From the NCBI RefSeq assembly GCF_000022085.1, contig NC_011894.1, positions 5,540,001 through 5,604,000 on the forward strand: a DNA stretch of 64,000 bases. Direction: 5' to 3'. The translations under genes and the position numbers were made by a program. The stretch is from Methylobacterium nodulans ORS 2060. Its GTDB lineage: Bacteria; Pseudomonadota; Alphaproteobacteria; Rhizobiales; Beijerinckiaceae. Under the pieces are notes generated by a model that worked only from the letters and a program-made list of their open reading frames with translations, ran no database searches and was not told the origin of the DNA. Shown piece by piece: positions 55,808 through 64,000 of this stretch (positions are counted from its first letter, which is position 1; each line of letters opens with the position of its first letter).

Positions 55808-57730
55808 ATGAACCCCAACTTCCGCAATTTCGCCCTGTGGGTGGTCATCTTCCTGCTCGTGCTCGCGCTCGTGACCCTGTTCCAGAATCCGGGTCACCGC
55901 TCCGGCGGCAGCGAGATCGCCTACAGCCAGCTCCTCAACGACGCCGATGCGGGCCGCATCCAGAGCGTCGTGATCTCGGGGCAGGAGGTCAGCGGCACCT
56001 ATACGGGCGGCGGCACGTTCACGACCTACGCGCCAAGCGACCCGTCGCTGGTATCGAAGCTCCAGAGCAAGGGCGTGACCATCACGGCCCGGCCGCCCTC
56101 GGACAACACCCCGTGGTTCATCGCGCTCCTCGTGAACTGGCTGCCGATCCTGGTCTTCATCGGGGCCTGGATCTTCCTCTCGCGCCAGATGCAGTCGGGC
56201 GCCGGCCGCGCCATGGGCTTCGGGAAGTCGAAGGCGAAGCTCCTCACCGAGGCGCATGGCCGCGTCACCTTCGAGGACGTGGCGGGCGTCGACGAGGCCA
56301 AGGAGGACCTGCAGGAGATCGTCGAGTTCCTGCGCGATCCCCAGAAGTTCCAGCGGCTCGGCGGGCGCATCCCGCGCGGCGTGCTGCTCGTCGGCCCGCC
56401 CGGCACGGGTAAGACCCTGATCGCCCGCGCCGTCGCGGGCGAGGCGAACGTGCCGTTCTTCACCATCTCGGGCTCCGACTTCGTCGAGATGTTCGTGGGC
56501 GTGGGCGCCTCGCGCGTGCGCGACATGTTCGATCAGGCGAAGAAGAACGCCCCCTGCATCATCTTCATCGACGAAATCGATGCGGTCGGCCGCCATCGCG
56601 GTGCGGGCCTCGGCGGCGGCAACGACGAGCGCGAGCAGACCCTCAACCAGCTCCTCGTGGAGATGGACGGCTTCGAGGCGAACGAGGGCATCATCATCAT
56701 CGCGGCCACGAACCGGCCGGACGTGCTCGACCCGGCGCTGCTGCGCCCGGGCCGCTTCGACCGTCAGATCATCGTCCCGAACCCGGACGTGATCGGGCGC
56801 GAGCGCATCCTGCGCGTCCATGTCCGCAAGGTGCCGCTGGCGCCGGACGTCGACCTCAAGGTCATCGCCCGCGGCACGCCCGGCTTCTCGGGCGCGGACC
56901 TGATGAACCTCGTCAACGAGGCGGCGCTGCTCGCCGCCCGGCGCGGCAAGCGCATCGTCACCATGCACGAGTTCGAGGACTCAAAGGACAAGGTGATGAT
57001 GGGGGCCGAGCGGCGCACCCTCGTCATGACCGACGACGAGAAGCGGCTCACGGCCTATCACGAGGGCGGCCATGCCATCGTGGCGCTGAACGTGCCCGCC
57101 ACCGATCCGGTCCACAAGGCGACGATCATCCCGCGCGGCCGGGCCCTCGGCATGGTCATGCAGCTGCCGGAGCGCGACAAGCTGTCGATGTCCTTCGAGC
57201 AGATGACCTCGCGGCTCGCGATCATGATGGGCGGGCGCGTCGCCGAGGAGATGATCTTCGGGCATGACAAGGTCACCTCGGGCGCCCAGTCGGACATCGA
57301 GCAGGCGACCCGTCTCGCCCGCATGATGGTGACCCGCTGGGGCTTCTCCCCCGAGCTCGGCACCGTCGCCTATGGCGAGAACAACGACGAGGTCTTCCTC
57401 GGCATGCAGGTCAACCGGCAGCAGAACGTGTCGGAGGCGACCGCGCAGAAGATCGACGCCGAGGTGCGCCGCCTCGTCGAGACCGGCCTGCAGGATGCCC
57501 GCCGCATCCTCAGCGAGCACCGCGACGACCTCGAGGCGCTGGCCCGCGGCCTGCTCGAATACGAGACGCTGAGCGGCGACGAGATCCGCGACCTTCTCGA
57601 CGGCAAGCCGCCGGTCCGCGACACGGGCGACTACCCGCCGACGCCGGCGCGCGGCTCGCCGGTGCCCTCCGCCGGCCGCGGCCGGCCGCGGGAGAGCGAC
57701 GGCGGCTACGAGCCCCAGCCTCAGGCCTGA
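55808..57730 (+). CDS. ftsH: ATP-dependent zinc metalloprotease FtsH
   Basis: Membrane-bound AAA+ protease, 640 residues. Two N-terminal membrane helices (about 7-25 and 103-121) flank a periplasmic loop. AAA domain with Walker [21 protein letters not shown] at about 196-203, pore loop [20 protein letters not shown], Walker [19 protein letters not shown] and [23 protein letters not shown]. The M41 protease domain has HEGGH at about 418-422 and [15 protein letters not shown] with the third metal ligand upstream. The C-tail is Pro-rich. Start ATG 55808 gives the standard N-terminus [17 protein letters not shown]. Ends at a strong terminator. Confidence 0.98.
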   Translation: MNPNFRNFALWVVIFLLVLALVTLFQNPGHRSGGSEIAYSQLLNDADAGRIQSVVISGQEVSGTYTGGGTFTTYAPSDPSLVSKLQSKGVTITARPPSDNTPWFIALLVNWLPILVFIGAWIFLSRQMQSGAGRAMGFGKSKAKLLTEAHGRVTFEDVAGVDEAKEDLQEIVEFLRDPQKFQRLGGRIPRGVLLVGPPGTGKTLIARAVAGEANVPFFTISGSDFVEMFVGVGASRVRDMFDQAKKNAPCIIFIDEIDAVGRHRGAGLGGGNDEREQTLNQLLVEMDGFEANEGIIIIAATNRPDVLDPALLRPGRFDRQIIVPNPDVIGRERILRVHVRKVPLAPDVDLKVIARGTPGFSGADLMNLVNEAALLAARRGKRIVTMHEFEDSKDKVMMGAERRTLVMTDDEKRLTAYHEGGHAIVALNVPATDPVHKATIIPRGRALGMVMQLPERDKLSMSFEQMTSRLAIMMGGRVAEEMIFGHDKVTSGAQSDIEQATRLARMMVTRWGFSPELGTVAYGENNDEVFLGMQVNRQQNVSEATAQKIDAEVRRLVETGLQDARRILSEHRDDLEALARGLLEYETLSGDEIRDLLDGKPPVRDTGDYPPTPARGSPVPSAGRGRPRESDGGYEPQPQA

Positions 57731-57752
57731 CCGACGAATCGGACCAAAGAGA

Positions 57753-57784
57753 AGGGCGGCGGGAGCGATCCCGCCGCCCTTTTT
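57753..57784 (+). terminator. Rho-independent terminator after ftsH
   Basis: A 12-bp perfect stem (agggcggcggga / tcccgccgccct), loop gcga, then five T. It is 22 bases after the ftsH stop. Confidence 0.9.
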
Positions 57785-57829
57785 CGTGGCGATGGCTGTG
57801 CCAGCGCCGGCTCGGTCCTGCGGCGGCGC

Positions 57830-58015
57830 CTACTTGCCGCCCCCGCCCGCGCCGCCCGCGCCACCCCCGGCGGTCCCGGAGGTCGGCTTGTTGTTCTCCG
57901 TCGCATTGCCCGCCGCGCCGGCCGAGCTTCCGGCCGGGCGGCCCTGCGCGAGGACCGGCCCCGCGATGAGCATCAGGACGGCACCAAGTGTCGCGATCTT
58001 CCTCATCCTGCGCAT
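57830..58015 (-). CDS. Small exported Gly/Ala-rich protein
   Basis: About 61 residues from ATG 58015 (GTG 58027 and ATG 58006 also possible). A typical signal peptide, RKIATLGAVLMLIAGPVLAQ, ends at an AxA-like site, followed by a low-complexity tail of Gly, Ala, Ser and Thr (SSAGAAGNATENNKPTSG). No domain. Convergent with ftsH. Small proteins of this look are frequent in Methylobacterium but have no known function. Confidence 0.6.
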   Translation of the reverse strand: MRRMRKIATLGAVLMLIAGPVLAQGRPAGSSAGAAGNATENNKPTSGTAGGGAGGAGGGGK

Positions 58016-58473
58016 CGTCTCCAGCACGAGGCGCCGGCCCGATGCCGGCGCAATCCCCTGGCAACGCTTTGACGAGCGAGTTGATCCAGATCTTTGTCAG
58101 TCAAGCTTGCCGGCGAGATCAGGATATCAGCCAAGCTGAGCAGAACAGCAGGATGAAGAACAAGCCGGAACTCACCAGAACCGCCCGGACTTCGCGGTAC
58201 TGGAGCAGGACAGAATCGGGGGCGGGCAGCATGGCGTCGGGGACCGCGAGGAGCAGCAGGGCTTCCTTGTCATGTCTCCCCTTAAAAGGCGATGAGGATG
58301 ATTGCTGAACGGCTTGCGAAATGGGGATTGTCACTTGAACGCAACAAAGGATAGCGGCCGGACCGATCGTGGCCGCCACCGACCGGACGAATGCAGCGCA
58401 TGTTAACAATCGCTGCGGAATCGTGATTCCGGTCGAAAGGTGTTAACCAGCCGGTAACCATGACGCGCGCTTG
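58016..58473. other. Largely gene-less region upstream of minC
   Basis: About 450 bases, less GC-rich than its surroundings. A minus-strand frame at 58119-58409 would encode a 96-residue protein ending in a hydrophobic helix, VLVSSGLFFILLFCSAWLIS, but it has no clear ribosome site and I do not call it. The minC promoter should lie at about 58390-58470, where ttaac repeats occur. Confidence 0.45.
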
Positions 58474-59271
58474 ATGGGGTTGGGTAACAACTCGTCAAGC
58501 ACCGTGACCAGCACCAGCCACACCCGTCCCTCCCTCCCGCTGCGCGGCCGCTCCTTCCGGGCGCTCGTCCTCGCACCCGAGAGACCCCTCGACGATTGGT
58601 TCGCGCAGCTGGACGCCCTCGTCCTGCGCTCGCCCACGCTGTTCGCCGAGCGGCCCGTGATTCTGGACGTCGCCGGGCTGGCGCAGCCCGCCCCGGCGCC
58701 CTCCGCCGCCGGGCCGGAGGAACAGGCGGGCGAGACCGGGGCCGACCCGGACGCGACCGCGCCCGCGGAGGCGGCAACGCCCGACCTGTCCCGTCTCCTC
58801 GCCGAGCTCGACCGGCGCGGCATCCGGATCATGGGCATCGAGAAGGCCGACCCGGGTTGGACCACCCCGGCCATGCCGCCGCGCCTGAGCGGCGGCCGGC
58901 CCGCCGAGATGGCCCCGCCGCCCGAGCCCGAGAAGCCGAAGCTGAGCTCCCTGGTGCTGGAGACGCCGCTGCGCTCGGGCCAGACCATCTACCACCCGGA
59001 CGGGGACGTCACCGTCATGGGCTCGGTCTCCTCGGGTGCCGAGATCCTCGCGGGCGGGTCGATCCACGTCTACGGGGCACTGCGCGGCCGGGCCATCGCG
59101 GGGGCGGGCGGCAATCGCGGCGCGCGCATCTACTGCCGCAAGTTCCAGCCCGAGCTGCTCGGCATCGACGGACTCTTCCGCACCGCGGAGACCACCGATC
59201 CGGGCCTGCGCGGCAAGCCGGTCCAGGTCTGGCTGGAGCGCGACGCGATCCGCATGGCGGCACTCGACTGA
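58474..59271 (+). CDS. minC: Septum-site-determining protein MinC
   Basis: Inhibits FtsZ polymerisation away from midcell. About 265 residues. N-terminal domain SFRALVLAPERPLDDWFAQL to DLSRLLAELDRRGIRIMGIE, interrupted by an Ala/Glu/Pro-rich insertion (about 70-100, longer than in E. coli), a linker, and the C-terminal beta-helix with LRSGQTIYHPDGDVTVMGSV, SGAEILAGGSIHVYGALRGR, and RIYCRKFQPELLGIDGLFRT. Start ATG 58474; a TTG sits directly before it. minD follows after 110 bases. Confidence 0.95.
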   Translation: MGLGNNSSSTVTSTSHTRPSLPLRGRSFRALVLAPERPLDDWFAQLDALVLRSPTLFAERPVILDVAGLAQPAPAPSAAGPEEQAGETGADPDATAPAEAATPDLSRLLAELDRRGIRIMGIEKADPGWTTPAMPPRLSGGRPAEMAPPPEPEKPKLSSLVLETPLRSGQTIYHPDGDVTVMGSVSSGAEILAGGSIHVYGALRGRAIAGAGGNRGARIYCRKFQPELLGIDGLFRTAETTDPGLRGKPVQVWLERDAIRMAALD

Positions 59272-59381
59272 CAGGGGCCGGCGGCCCCGGCCGCCGGCGC
59301 CACCCGATCACAGGCTCGGCGCCGCGGCCAGCCGGACGCGCGGCAGCCCGCATCACGAGGACGAAGCTGGGGGAAAACGCG

Positions 59382-60197
59382 ATGGCGAAGGTTCTGGTTG
59401 TGACATCGGGCAAGGGCGGGGTGGGGAAGACCACGACCACCGCGGCCCTGGGCGCCGCCCTGGCGCAGGCGGGGCAGAATGTCTGCGTGGTCGATTTCGA
59501 CGTGGGCCTGCGCAACCTCGACCTGGTGATGGGGGCCGAGCGGCGGGTGGTCTACGACCTGATCAACGTGGTCCAGGGCGACGCCAAGCTGGCCCAGGCC
59601 CTGATCCGCGACAAGCGCCTGGACAGCCTGTCGCTGCTGCCCGCCTCCCAGACCCGCGACAAGGACGCGCTCAGCGATGCCGGCGTGGCGCGCGTGATCG
59701 GCGAGCTGCGCGAGCGCTTCGACTGGGTGATCTGCGACAGCCCCGCCGGCATCGAGCGCGGCGCCACCCTGGCCATGCGCCATGCCGACGTGGCGGTGGT
59801 GGTGACCAACCCCGAGGTCTCCTCGGTGCGCGACTCCGACCGCATCATCGGCCTGCTCGACGCCAAGACCGCCCGGGCCGAGGCCGGCCAGAGCCTGGAC
59901 AAGCACCTGATCCTGACCCGCTACGACCCCGCCCGGGCCGAGCGCGGCGAGATGCTCAAGATCGACGACGTGCTGGAGATCCTCTCCATCCCGCTCCTGG
60001 CCGTGGTGCCCGAGAGCGAGGAGGTGCTCAAGGCCTCCAACATCGGCAGCCCGGTGACGCTCAACAACCCGGCCAGCGCCCCCGCCCGCGCCTATGCGGA
60101 TGCCGCCCGCCGCCTCAAGGGCGAGACCGTCGCCATGACCGTCCCCACCGAGCGCAAGTCCTTCCTCAACCGCCTCCTCTCCCGGAGGGCCGCATGA
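59382..60197 (+). CDS. minD: Septum-site-determining ATPase MinD
   Basis: Membrane-associated ParA/MinD ATPase of the Min system, 271 residues. Deviant Walker A VVTSGKGGVGKTTTTAALGA at about 9-17, FDVGLRNLDLVMGAERRVVY, DWVICDSPAGIERGATLAMR, NPEVSSVRDSDRIIGLLDAK. The C-terminal amphipathic membrane-targeting helix is RKSFLNRLLSRRAA. Its stop overlaps minE (ATGA). Confidence 0.98.
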   Translation: MAKVLVVTSGKGGVGKTTTTAALGAALAQAGQNVCVVDFDVGLRNLDLVMGAERRVVYDLINVVQGDAKLAQALIRDKRLDSLSLLPASQTRDKDALSDAGVARVIGELRERFDWVICDSPAGIERGATLAMRHADVAVVVTNPEVSSVRDSDRIIGLLDAKTARAEAGQSLDKHLILTRYDPARAERGEMLKIDDVLEILSIPLLAVVPESEEVLKASNIGSPVTLNNPASAPARAYADAARRLKGETVAMTVPTERKSFLNRLLSRRAA

Positions 60198-60463
60198 AGC
60201 GCCTCGGCTTCCGCAACCGCAGAGGATCCGCGCCCGCGGCGCGGGACCGCCTCAAGACGCTGCTCGCCCAGGAACGGGCCCTGTTCGGGCGGCGCGACCT
60301 GATCGCGCTCCTGCGCGAGGACATCATGGCCGCCGTCGCCAAGCACATGGCGGTGGACGGCGAGAAGGTCCGCGTCAACCTCGACCGCCGCGGCGGCGTC
60401 TCGACGCTCGGGATCGACATCGACCTTCCGGCCTACAAGAGTCCGGGTCTCGCGGGCGCCTGA
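60194..60463 (+). CDS. minE: Cell division topological specificity factor MinE
   Basis: 89 residues. N-terminal MinD-stimulating part ARDRLKTLLAQERALFGRRD, LIALLREDIMAAVAKHMAVD, and the C-terminal dimerisation strand VRVNLDRRGGVSTLGIDIDL. Start overlaps the minD stop. Drives MinD oscillation. Normal length. Confidence 0.97.
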   Translation: MKRLGFRNRRGSAPAARDRLKTLLAQERALFGRRDLIALLREDIMAAVAKHMAVDGEKVRVNLDRRGGVSTLGIDIDLPAYKSPGLAGA

Positions 60464-60496
60464 CGCGCCCGCACCCCGCCGCTCGAAAGGTCCCGG

Positions 60497-61033
60497 ATGC
60501 CGTCCGACGCTCCGACGTTCTATGCCAACGCCCTGCTGGGCCTGAGCCTGCGCAGACCCGGCATCCTCCAGCTGACGCTGGGGGCCGCCGGGTTCATCTC
60601 CGAAGAGCCCGAGCCGGTGGTCCGCCTCGCCCTGCCGGAGGATACGGTCGTCGAACTCGTCGAGGCCCTGGTCGAGGGCTTGCAGGCGGCCGCCGAGGCT
60701 GACGACGAGGACGAGGAGGCGCCCGAGCCCTACGAGGCCTCGGTCGGCGACGTCGCCACCGCGGGGCTCCTCGCCACGACCCTCGCCACCGCCATGGGCG
60801 ATTGCCTGAGCCTGCTCGCCGAGCGGCCCGACTTTCCCGAGCGCCTGGCCGAGATCGAGGAACGCGCGCTGCTCGCCACCCGCAACTCCGTCTCGGAGGG
60901 CGTCTCGGTCGAGGACGAGGCCAAGGCCGTGCGCGACACGGTCGCGGTTCTCCAGAGCCTGTTCACCCAGTGGCGGACCGACCACGTCCCGCCTCCGCCC
61001 GACGCGCCGCCGGACGGGGGTCCGGCCCCTTAA
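60497..61033 (+). CDS. Acidic unknown protein downstream of minE
   Basis: 178 residues, no family recognised. Begins FYANALLGLSLRRPGILQLT, a hydrophobic mixed region, then an acidic, helix-prone middle (AEADDEDEEAPEPYEA), an Ala-rich helical part (GLLATTLATAMGDCLSLLAE) and a Pro-rich C-tail. No signal peptide or membrane helix of certain length. It starts 33 bases after minE, on the same strand, so it is probably co-transcribed with minCDE. Confidence 0.72.
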   Translation: MPSDAPTFYANALLGLSLRRPGILQLTLGAAGFISEEPEPVVRLALPEDTVVELVEALVEGLQAAAEADDEDEEAPEPYEASVGDVATAGLLATTLATAMGDCLSLLAERPDFPERLAEIEERALLATRNSVSEGVSVEDEAKAVRDTVAVLQSLFTQWRTDHVPPPPDAPPDGGPAP

Positions 61034-61111
61034 GCGCGGCCGCCGCGGAGCCCGGAGCCGCGGATCCCCGCCGTCTCAATCGAACCTGACCTGGGTGGAA
61101 GCCGCCCCGCT

Positions 61112-61238
61112 CCTCATGCTGAGGTGCAGCCGTAGGCTGCCTCGAAGCACCCCTGAGCGGTCATCCCATCCACCAGAGCCTCGGACCAGCGGTCAGGCGT
61201 GCTTCGAGGCTCGCTGACGCTCGCACCTCAGCATGAGG
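61112..61238. repeat. Inverted-repeat element, relative of 9652-9815
   Basis: Outer arms cctcatgctgaggtgc and its reverse complement, with ctcgaagcac and gtgcttcgag inside. The left flank gaagccgccccgctcctcat equals the end of the 9652 element. It lies in the gene-less gap 61034-61476 between a minus-strand LysR gene and the acidic protein gene. Confidence 0.8.
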
Positions 61239-61326
61239 ACGGTTGAGGGTGCCATCGGAGGGAGGGGCGGTCAGTCAGCCGCGGTGTCATCCGCCAGGGG
61301 CGGCAAAGGCCGGTGGTGAACTCATT

Positions 61327-61353
61327 CCAACGGTCAATTTCAATGACCGTTGG
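61327..61353. repeat. Hairpin, 10-bp perfect stem
   Basis: ccaacggtca, loop atttcaa, tgaccgttgg. Directly at the left edge of the following repeat. Confidence 0.75.
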
Positions 61354-61474
61354 TTCCGATCTCGGATTTTCGCCAAGCCTCTTCAACAAAGCCTCCGGCT
61401 CGACCTCGACCATTCGAGATGGGTCAACGGCCCGATGTGTCAGCACCCGCTGCGGCAGAAGCCTGGGCCGTTGG
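61347..61474. repeat. Dispersed repeat (copy of 52411-52534)
   Basis: Same tcgccaagcctcttcaacaa core and same gggccgttg end as at 52411-52534. It finishes two bases before the stop codon of the LysR gene. Confidence 0.75.
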
Positions 61475-61476
61475 CA

Positions 61477-62427
61477 TCACCGCCCCAGGCGTGCGCCCGG
61501 CGGGTCCGAGGACATGGCGCGGGCGAGGTGCTGGAGGAACCGCGCGGCCGCGGTCGGAAGCTGGCGTCCGAGCCGCGTCACGATCTGGGCCTCGACGGCG
61601 TTCAGATCCGGATCCGCAAGGGGCAGAGCGCACAGGGTGCCGGCTGCGATCTCGGGCGCGGCGCAGAAGGCCGGCAGCAGCGTGACGCCGTCCGCCGCGG
61701 CCACGAACTGCTTGAGGACCGAGATCGAGCTGGTGATCAGGGCCGCGCCGAGCCGCACGCCCTCGGTCCGCTCGGCCCCGGCGATGATCTGCCGGATGCC
61801 GTAGGCCGGATGCATCATGCCGAGGCGGTGGCCCGCAAGGTCGCGCAGGCTCAGCGGGCCAGGGCTCGCGGCGAGCGGATGATCCGGGCGCACCACCACC
61901 CGGATCGGGTGCGGCATCGCCAGATGCGTGCGGATGCGGGGCTCCGGCGGCGGATTGTACACGAGGCCGACATGCGCCTCGTCCTCGATCACCCGCCGGA
62001 TGACGTCGTTGGTCGCGGCGAGGTCGAGGGTCATCGTCAGGTCGGGATAGCGCGACCAGAAGCCCTGCAGGACACCGGACATCAGGTCGCCGACGAAGCC
62101 CTCGCCGAGCACCACGTCGATGTGCCCGCGCCGCAGATCCTTCAGCTCCAGGAGCTTGGCCAGGGTGTCGTCCCGGTCGGACGTCTGCCGCCGGTAATAG
62201 TCGAGGAGCAGGCTACCCGCGAGCGTCGGCCGCACGCCGCGCCGGTGCCGCTCGACCAGCGGCGTGGCGAGCGCCGCCTCCATCTGGGCGAGCTGCCGGC
62301 TCACCGCAGAGGCGTTGATGTTGAGCTTGTCGGCGGCGGCGCGGACCGAGCCGCAGCTCACCGCCGTGGCGAGATAGCGCAGGCCGCGCTCGTCGAGGCT
62401 GTGAATGGTCCCCTCCCGTGACCGCAT
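61477..62427 (-). CDS. LysR-family transcriptional regulator
   Basis: 316 residues from ATG 62427. N-terminal HTH: LATAVSCGSVRAAADKLNIN and ASAVSRQLAQMEAALATPLV, then LVERHRRGVRPTLAG. Effector-binding domain includes GHIDVVLGEGFVGDLMSGVL, VGLVYNPPPEPRI and the usual hinge. Divergent from the dehydrogenase gene with 146 bases between start codons, so it likely regulates it. A ttgccggcaa palindrome at about 62454 is a possible operator half. Confidence 0.92.
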   Translation of the reverse strand: MRSREGTIHSLDERGLRYLATAVSCGSVRAAADKLNINASAVSRQLAQMEAALATPLVERHRRGVRPTLAGSLLLDYYRRQTSDRDDTLAKLLELKDLRRGHIDVVLGEGFVGDLMSGVLQGFWSRYPDLTMTLDLAATNDVIRRVIEDEAHVGLVYNPPPEPRIRTHLAMPHPIRVVVRPDHPLAASPGPLSLRDLAGHRLGMMHPAYGIRQIIAGAERTEGVRLGAALITSSISVLKQFVAAADGVTLLPAFCAAPEIAAGTLCALPLADPDLNAVEAQIVTRLGRQLPTAAARFLQHLARAMSSDPPGARLGR

Positions 62428-62573
62428 CCGAGCAGGCTCGGACCGCCGGGTGCGTTGCCGGCAAGTCAACGCAAAATACCTGCCAGTGTCGTTCTGCTCA
62501 ACGCACCTGCACGGCACTCTCCGGATCTTGAGAAGGCGGCGCGGGAGGCGCCGCAGGCGGCCGGAGATCCCAC

Positions 62574-63449
62574 ATGCGAACCATCGGCGTCATCGGCCTC
62601 GGCAATATGGGGCGCGGCATGGCCCTCTCCCTGGCGCGCCGGGGCTTCGCGGTGCTCGGCACCGATGCGGCGGCGGCGGCCCGCGACGCCCTGAGGGGCG
62701 AGGGCATCGAGGTGGTCGCCTCGGCCCGCGAGATCTGGGCCTCCTGCGACGCGGTCGTGCTCTCGCTGCCCACCGCCGAGATCGTCGACGCGGTGGTGCT
62801 GGGGCCGGAGGGCCCGCTCAAGGGCGCGCGGCCGGGCCTCCTCGTCATCGACACCTCGACCTCCCATCCGGACACCACCCGCCGCGTGGCTGCGGCGCTC
62901 GCGCCCGCCGGGATCGACCTCGTCGACGCCCCGGTGAGCGGCGGCCCCAAGGGGGCGCATACGGCGACCCTCACCATGGTGATCGGCGGCAGCGACGAGG
63001 CGGTCGCCCGGGCCGAGCCGGTGCTGGCCGCGATGAGCGCGACCCGCGTGCATGTCGGCGGGGTCGGGGCCGGCCATGTCACCAAGATCGCCAACAACCT
63101 CCTGTGCGCCGCCCATCTCCTCACCGCCGCCGAGGCGGTGCGGATGGCGCGCGAGGCGGGCGTCGCCCCCGAGCGGCTCCTGGCCGGGATCAATGCCGGA
63201 TCGGGCCGCAGCGGCGTGACCCAGGTGAACTTCCCGACCTGGGTGCTGACCGGCGCCTTCGATTCCGGCTTCACCATGAAGCTGATGCGCAAGGACGTGC
63301 GCCTGGCCGAGAGCCTGATCGGCGCGCTCGGCCTCGATCTGCCGGTCTCGGCGGAAGTGGCCCGGCTGTGGCGCGACAGCGCCGAGGCGGTGCCGGACGC
63401 CGAGGACTTCAACCGCATCGTCGCGCTTCAGCTCGATTCCGCCCGCTGA
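62574..63449 (+). CDS. NAD(P)-dependent 3-hydroxyisobutyrate dehydrogenase family oxidoreductase
   Basis: 291 residues of the beta-hydroxyacid dehydrogenase family (3-hydroxyisobutyrate, tartronate semialdehyde or glyoxylate reductases). Rossmann GVIGLGNMGRGMALSLARRG, substrate-binding DAPVSGGPKGAHTATLTMVI, and catalytic Lys in GVGAGHVTKIANNLLCAAHL, with QVNFPTWVLTGAFDSGFTMK. Specific substrate cannot be read. Followed after 14 bases by an aldehyde dehydrogenase gene, a likely operon. Confidence 0.92.
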   Translation: MRTIGVIGLGNMGRGMALSLARRGFAVLGTDAAAAARDALRGEGIEVVASAREIWASCDAVVLSLPTAEIVDAVVLGPEGPLKGARPGLLVIDTSTSHPDTTRRVAAALAPAGIDLVDAPVSGGPKGAHTATLTMVIGGSDEAVARAEPVLAAMSATRVHVGGVGAGHVTKIANNLLCAAHLLTAAEAVRMAREAGVAPERLLAGINAGSGRSGVTQVNFPTWVLTGAFDSGFTMKLMRKDVRLAESLIGALGLDLPVSAEVARLWRDSAEAVPDAEDFNRIVALQLDSAR

Positions 63450-63463
63450 CCGGAGGATCCGCC

Positions 63464-64000
63464 ATGCCCGAGACCCGCCCGCAGGCCCTCGCTGCCCTGC
63501 TGCGCCCGTTCTTCCCCGAGATGACGGGCATCGGCTCGTGGATCGACGGGCGCCTCGTGCCCGGCACCGGCGAGACCGTGACCCTCGTCGATCCGGCGAG
63601 CGGCCGGACCCTCGCCGCCTACCCGGATGCGGGCCCGGCGCGAGTCGCCGAGGCCGCCCGGGCGGCGGTCGCCGGACAGGCGCGCTGGGCCGCCCTCACG
63701 GGCGCGGCCCGCGGCCGGGTGATGCAGGAGATCGCCCGGGCGATCCGGGCCGAGATCGAGCCGCTCGCGCGCCTGGAGGCCCTGACCGCCGGCAAGCCCC
63801 TGCGCGACTGCCGCGTCGAGGCGACCAAGGTCGCCGAGATGTTCGAGTACTACGCGGGCTGGGCCGACAAGCTGCACGGCGACGTGATTCCGGTGCCGAC
63901 GAGCCACCTGAACTACACGCGCCGCGAGCCGATGGGGGTGGTGCTCCAGATCACGCCCTGGAACGCCCCGGTCTTCACCTGCGGCTGGCAGCTCGCGCCG
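63464..64000 (+). CDS. Aldehyde dehydrogenase, N-terminal part (truncated by window end)
   Basis: 179 codons reach the window edge. N-terminal GIGSWIDGRLVPGTGETVTL, DPASGRTLAAYPDAGPA, helix AVAGQARWAALTGAARGRVM, KPLRDCRVEATKVAEMFEYY and TRREPMGVVLQITPWNAPVF, the start of the NAD-binding segment. Catalytic Cys lies beyond the window. Together with the upstream dehydrogenase and LysR regulator it looks like a small catabolic operon for a hydroxy acid or its semialdehyde. Confidence 0.92.
   Translation, partial: MPETRPQALAALLRPFFPEMTGIGSWIDGRLVPGTGETVTLVDPASGRTLAAYPDAGPARVAEAARAAVAGQARWAALTGAARGRVMQEIARAIRAEIEPLARLEALTAGKPLRDCRVEATKVAEMFEYYAGWADKLHGDVIPVPTSHLNYTRREPMGVVLQITPWNAPVFTCGWQLAP

Noticed and set aside
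58119..58409. 96-residue minus-strand frame with a C-terminal hydrophobic helix
   Set aside because: No ribosome-binding site, no family and odd composition in the first half; left as unannotated.

Overview
The window is a dense, very GC-rich stretch of an alphaproteobacterial chromosome. Gene content and order point to Rhizobiales and most likely Methylobacteriaceae (Methylobacterium): ilvB/ilvN, hslVU, rsmH-ftsL-ftsI-murE-murF-mraY, pal-cpoB-tilS-ftsH, minCDE, an Lrp-type regulator divergent from acdS, a MucR/Ros regulator and a PleC/DivJ-like kinase. Several intergenic palindromic repeat families of the sort common in this group also occur. The genus is inferred; no 16S gene is present.

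Layout. 1-2965 (minus): branched-chain amino-acid synthesis (ilvB, ilvN), with a DUF559 gene lodged between the two subunits and a leader peptide plus terminator upstream of ilvB that look like a classical attenuator. 3156-14578 (plus): an eight-gene chemosensory operon, CheW / CheR-TPR / CheW / MCP / CheA-REC / CheB / REC-REC-kinase / REC-PAS-kinase-REC. It has Wsp/Frz-like composition but ends in two soluble hybrid histidine kinases instead of a diguanylate cyclase or flagellar CheY. 14857-16724 (minus): two unknown, translationally coupled membrane proteins. 17000-22472: PLP lyase, GT61 glycosyltransferase, Kef-type antiporter, RecD-like helicase. 22651-32024: hslVU (plus) converging on a shortened division/cell-wall cluster (minus). 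32471-33629: an AT-richer lipoprotein/anchored protein gene resembling DUF5625, and the RNase P RNA. 33821-41039: small HTH-like protein, ChaA-type antiporter, glyoxalase, PepN, PleC-like kinase. 41508-46162: GlnE, then the AcdR-like regulator divergent from ACC deaminase. 46246-52386: an OmpR-type two-component pair, MucR, a degenerate single receiver, and a head-to-head GSCFA/WcbI pair. 53158-57784: pal, cpoB, tilS, ftsH, terminator. 58474-61033: minCDE and an acidic unknown protein. 61477-64000: LysR regulator divergent from a 3-hydroxyisobutyrate-dehydrogenase-family gene and an aldehyde dehydrogenase cut by the window end.

Most of the window is conserved core chromosome. The parts most worth a second look are the chemosensory operon with its two hybrid-kinase outputs, interrupted by a 164-bp inverted-repeat element between cheA and cheB; the ilv leader; the unknown membrane pair; the AT-rich insertion between rsmH and rnpB; the GSCFA/WcbI pair; and the palindromic repeats that supply or touch the 3' ends of several genes. 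I saw no CRISPR array, prophage, transposase or tRNA.
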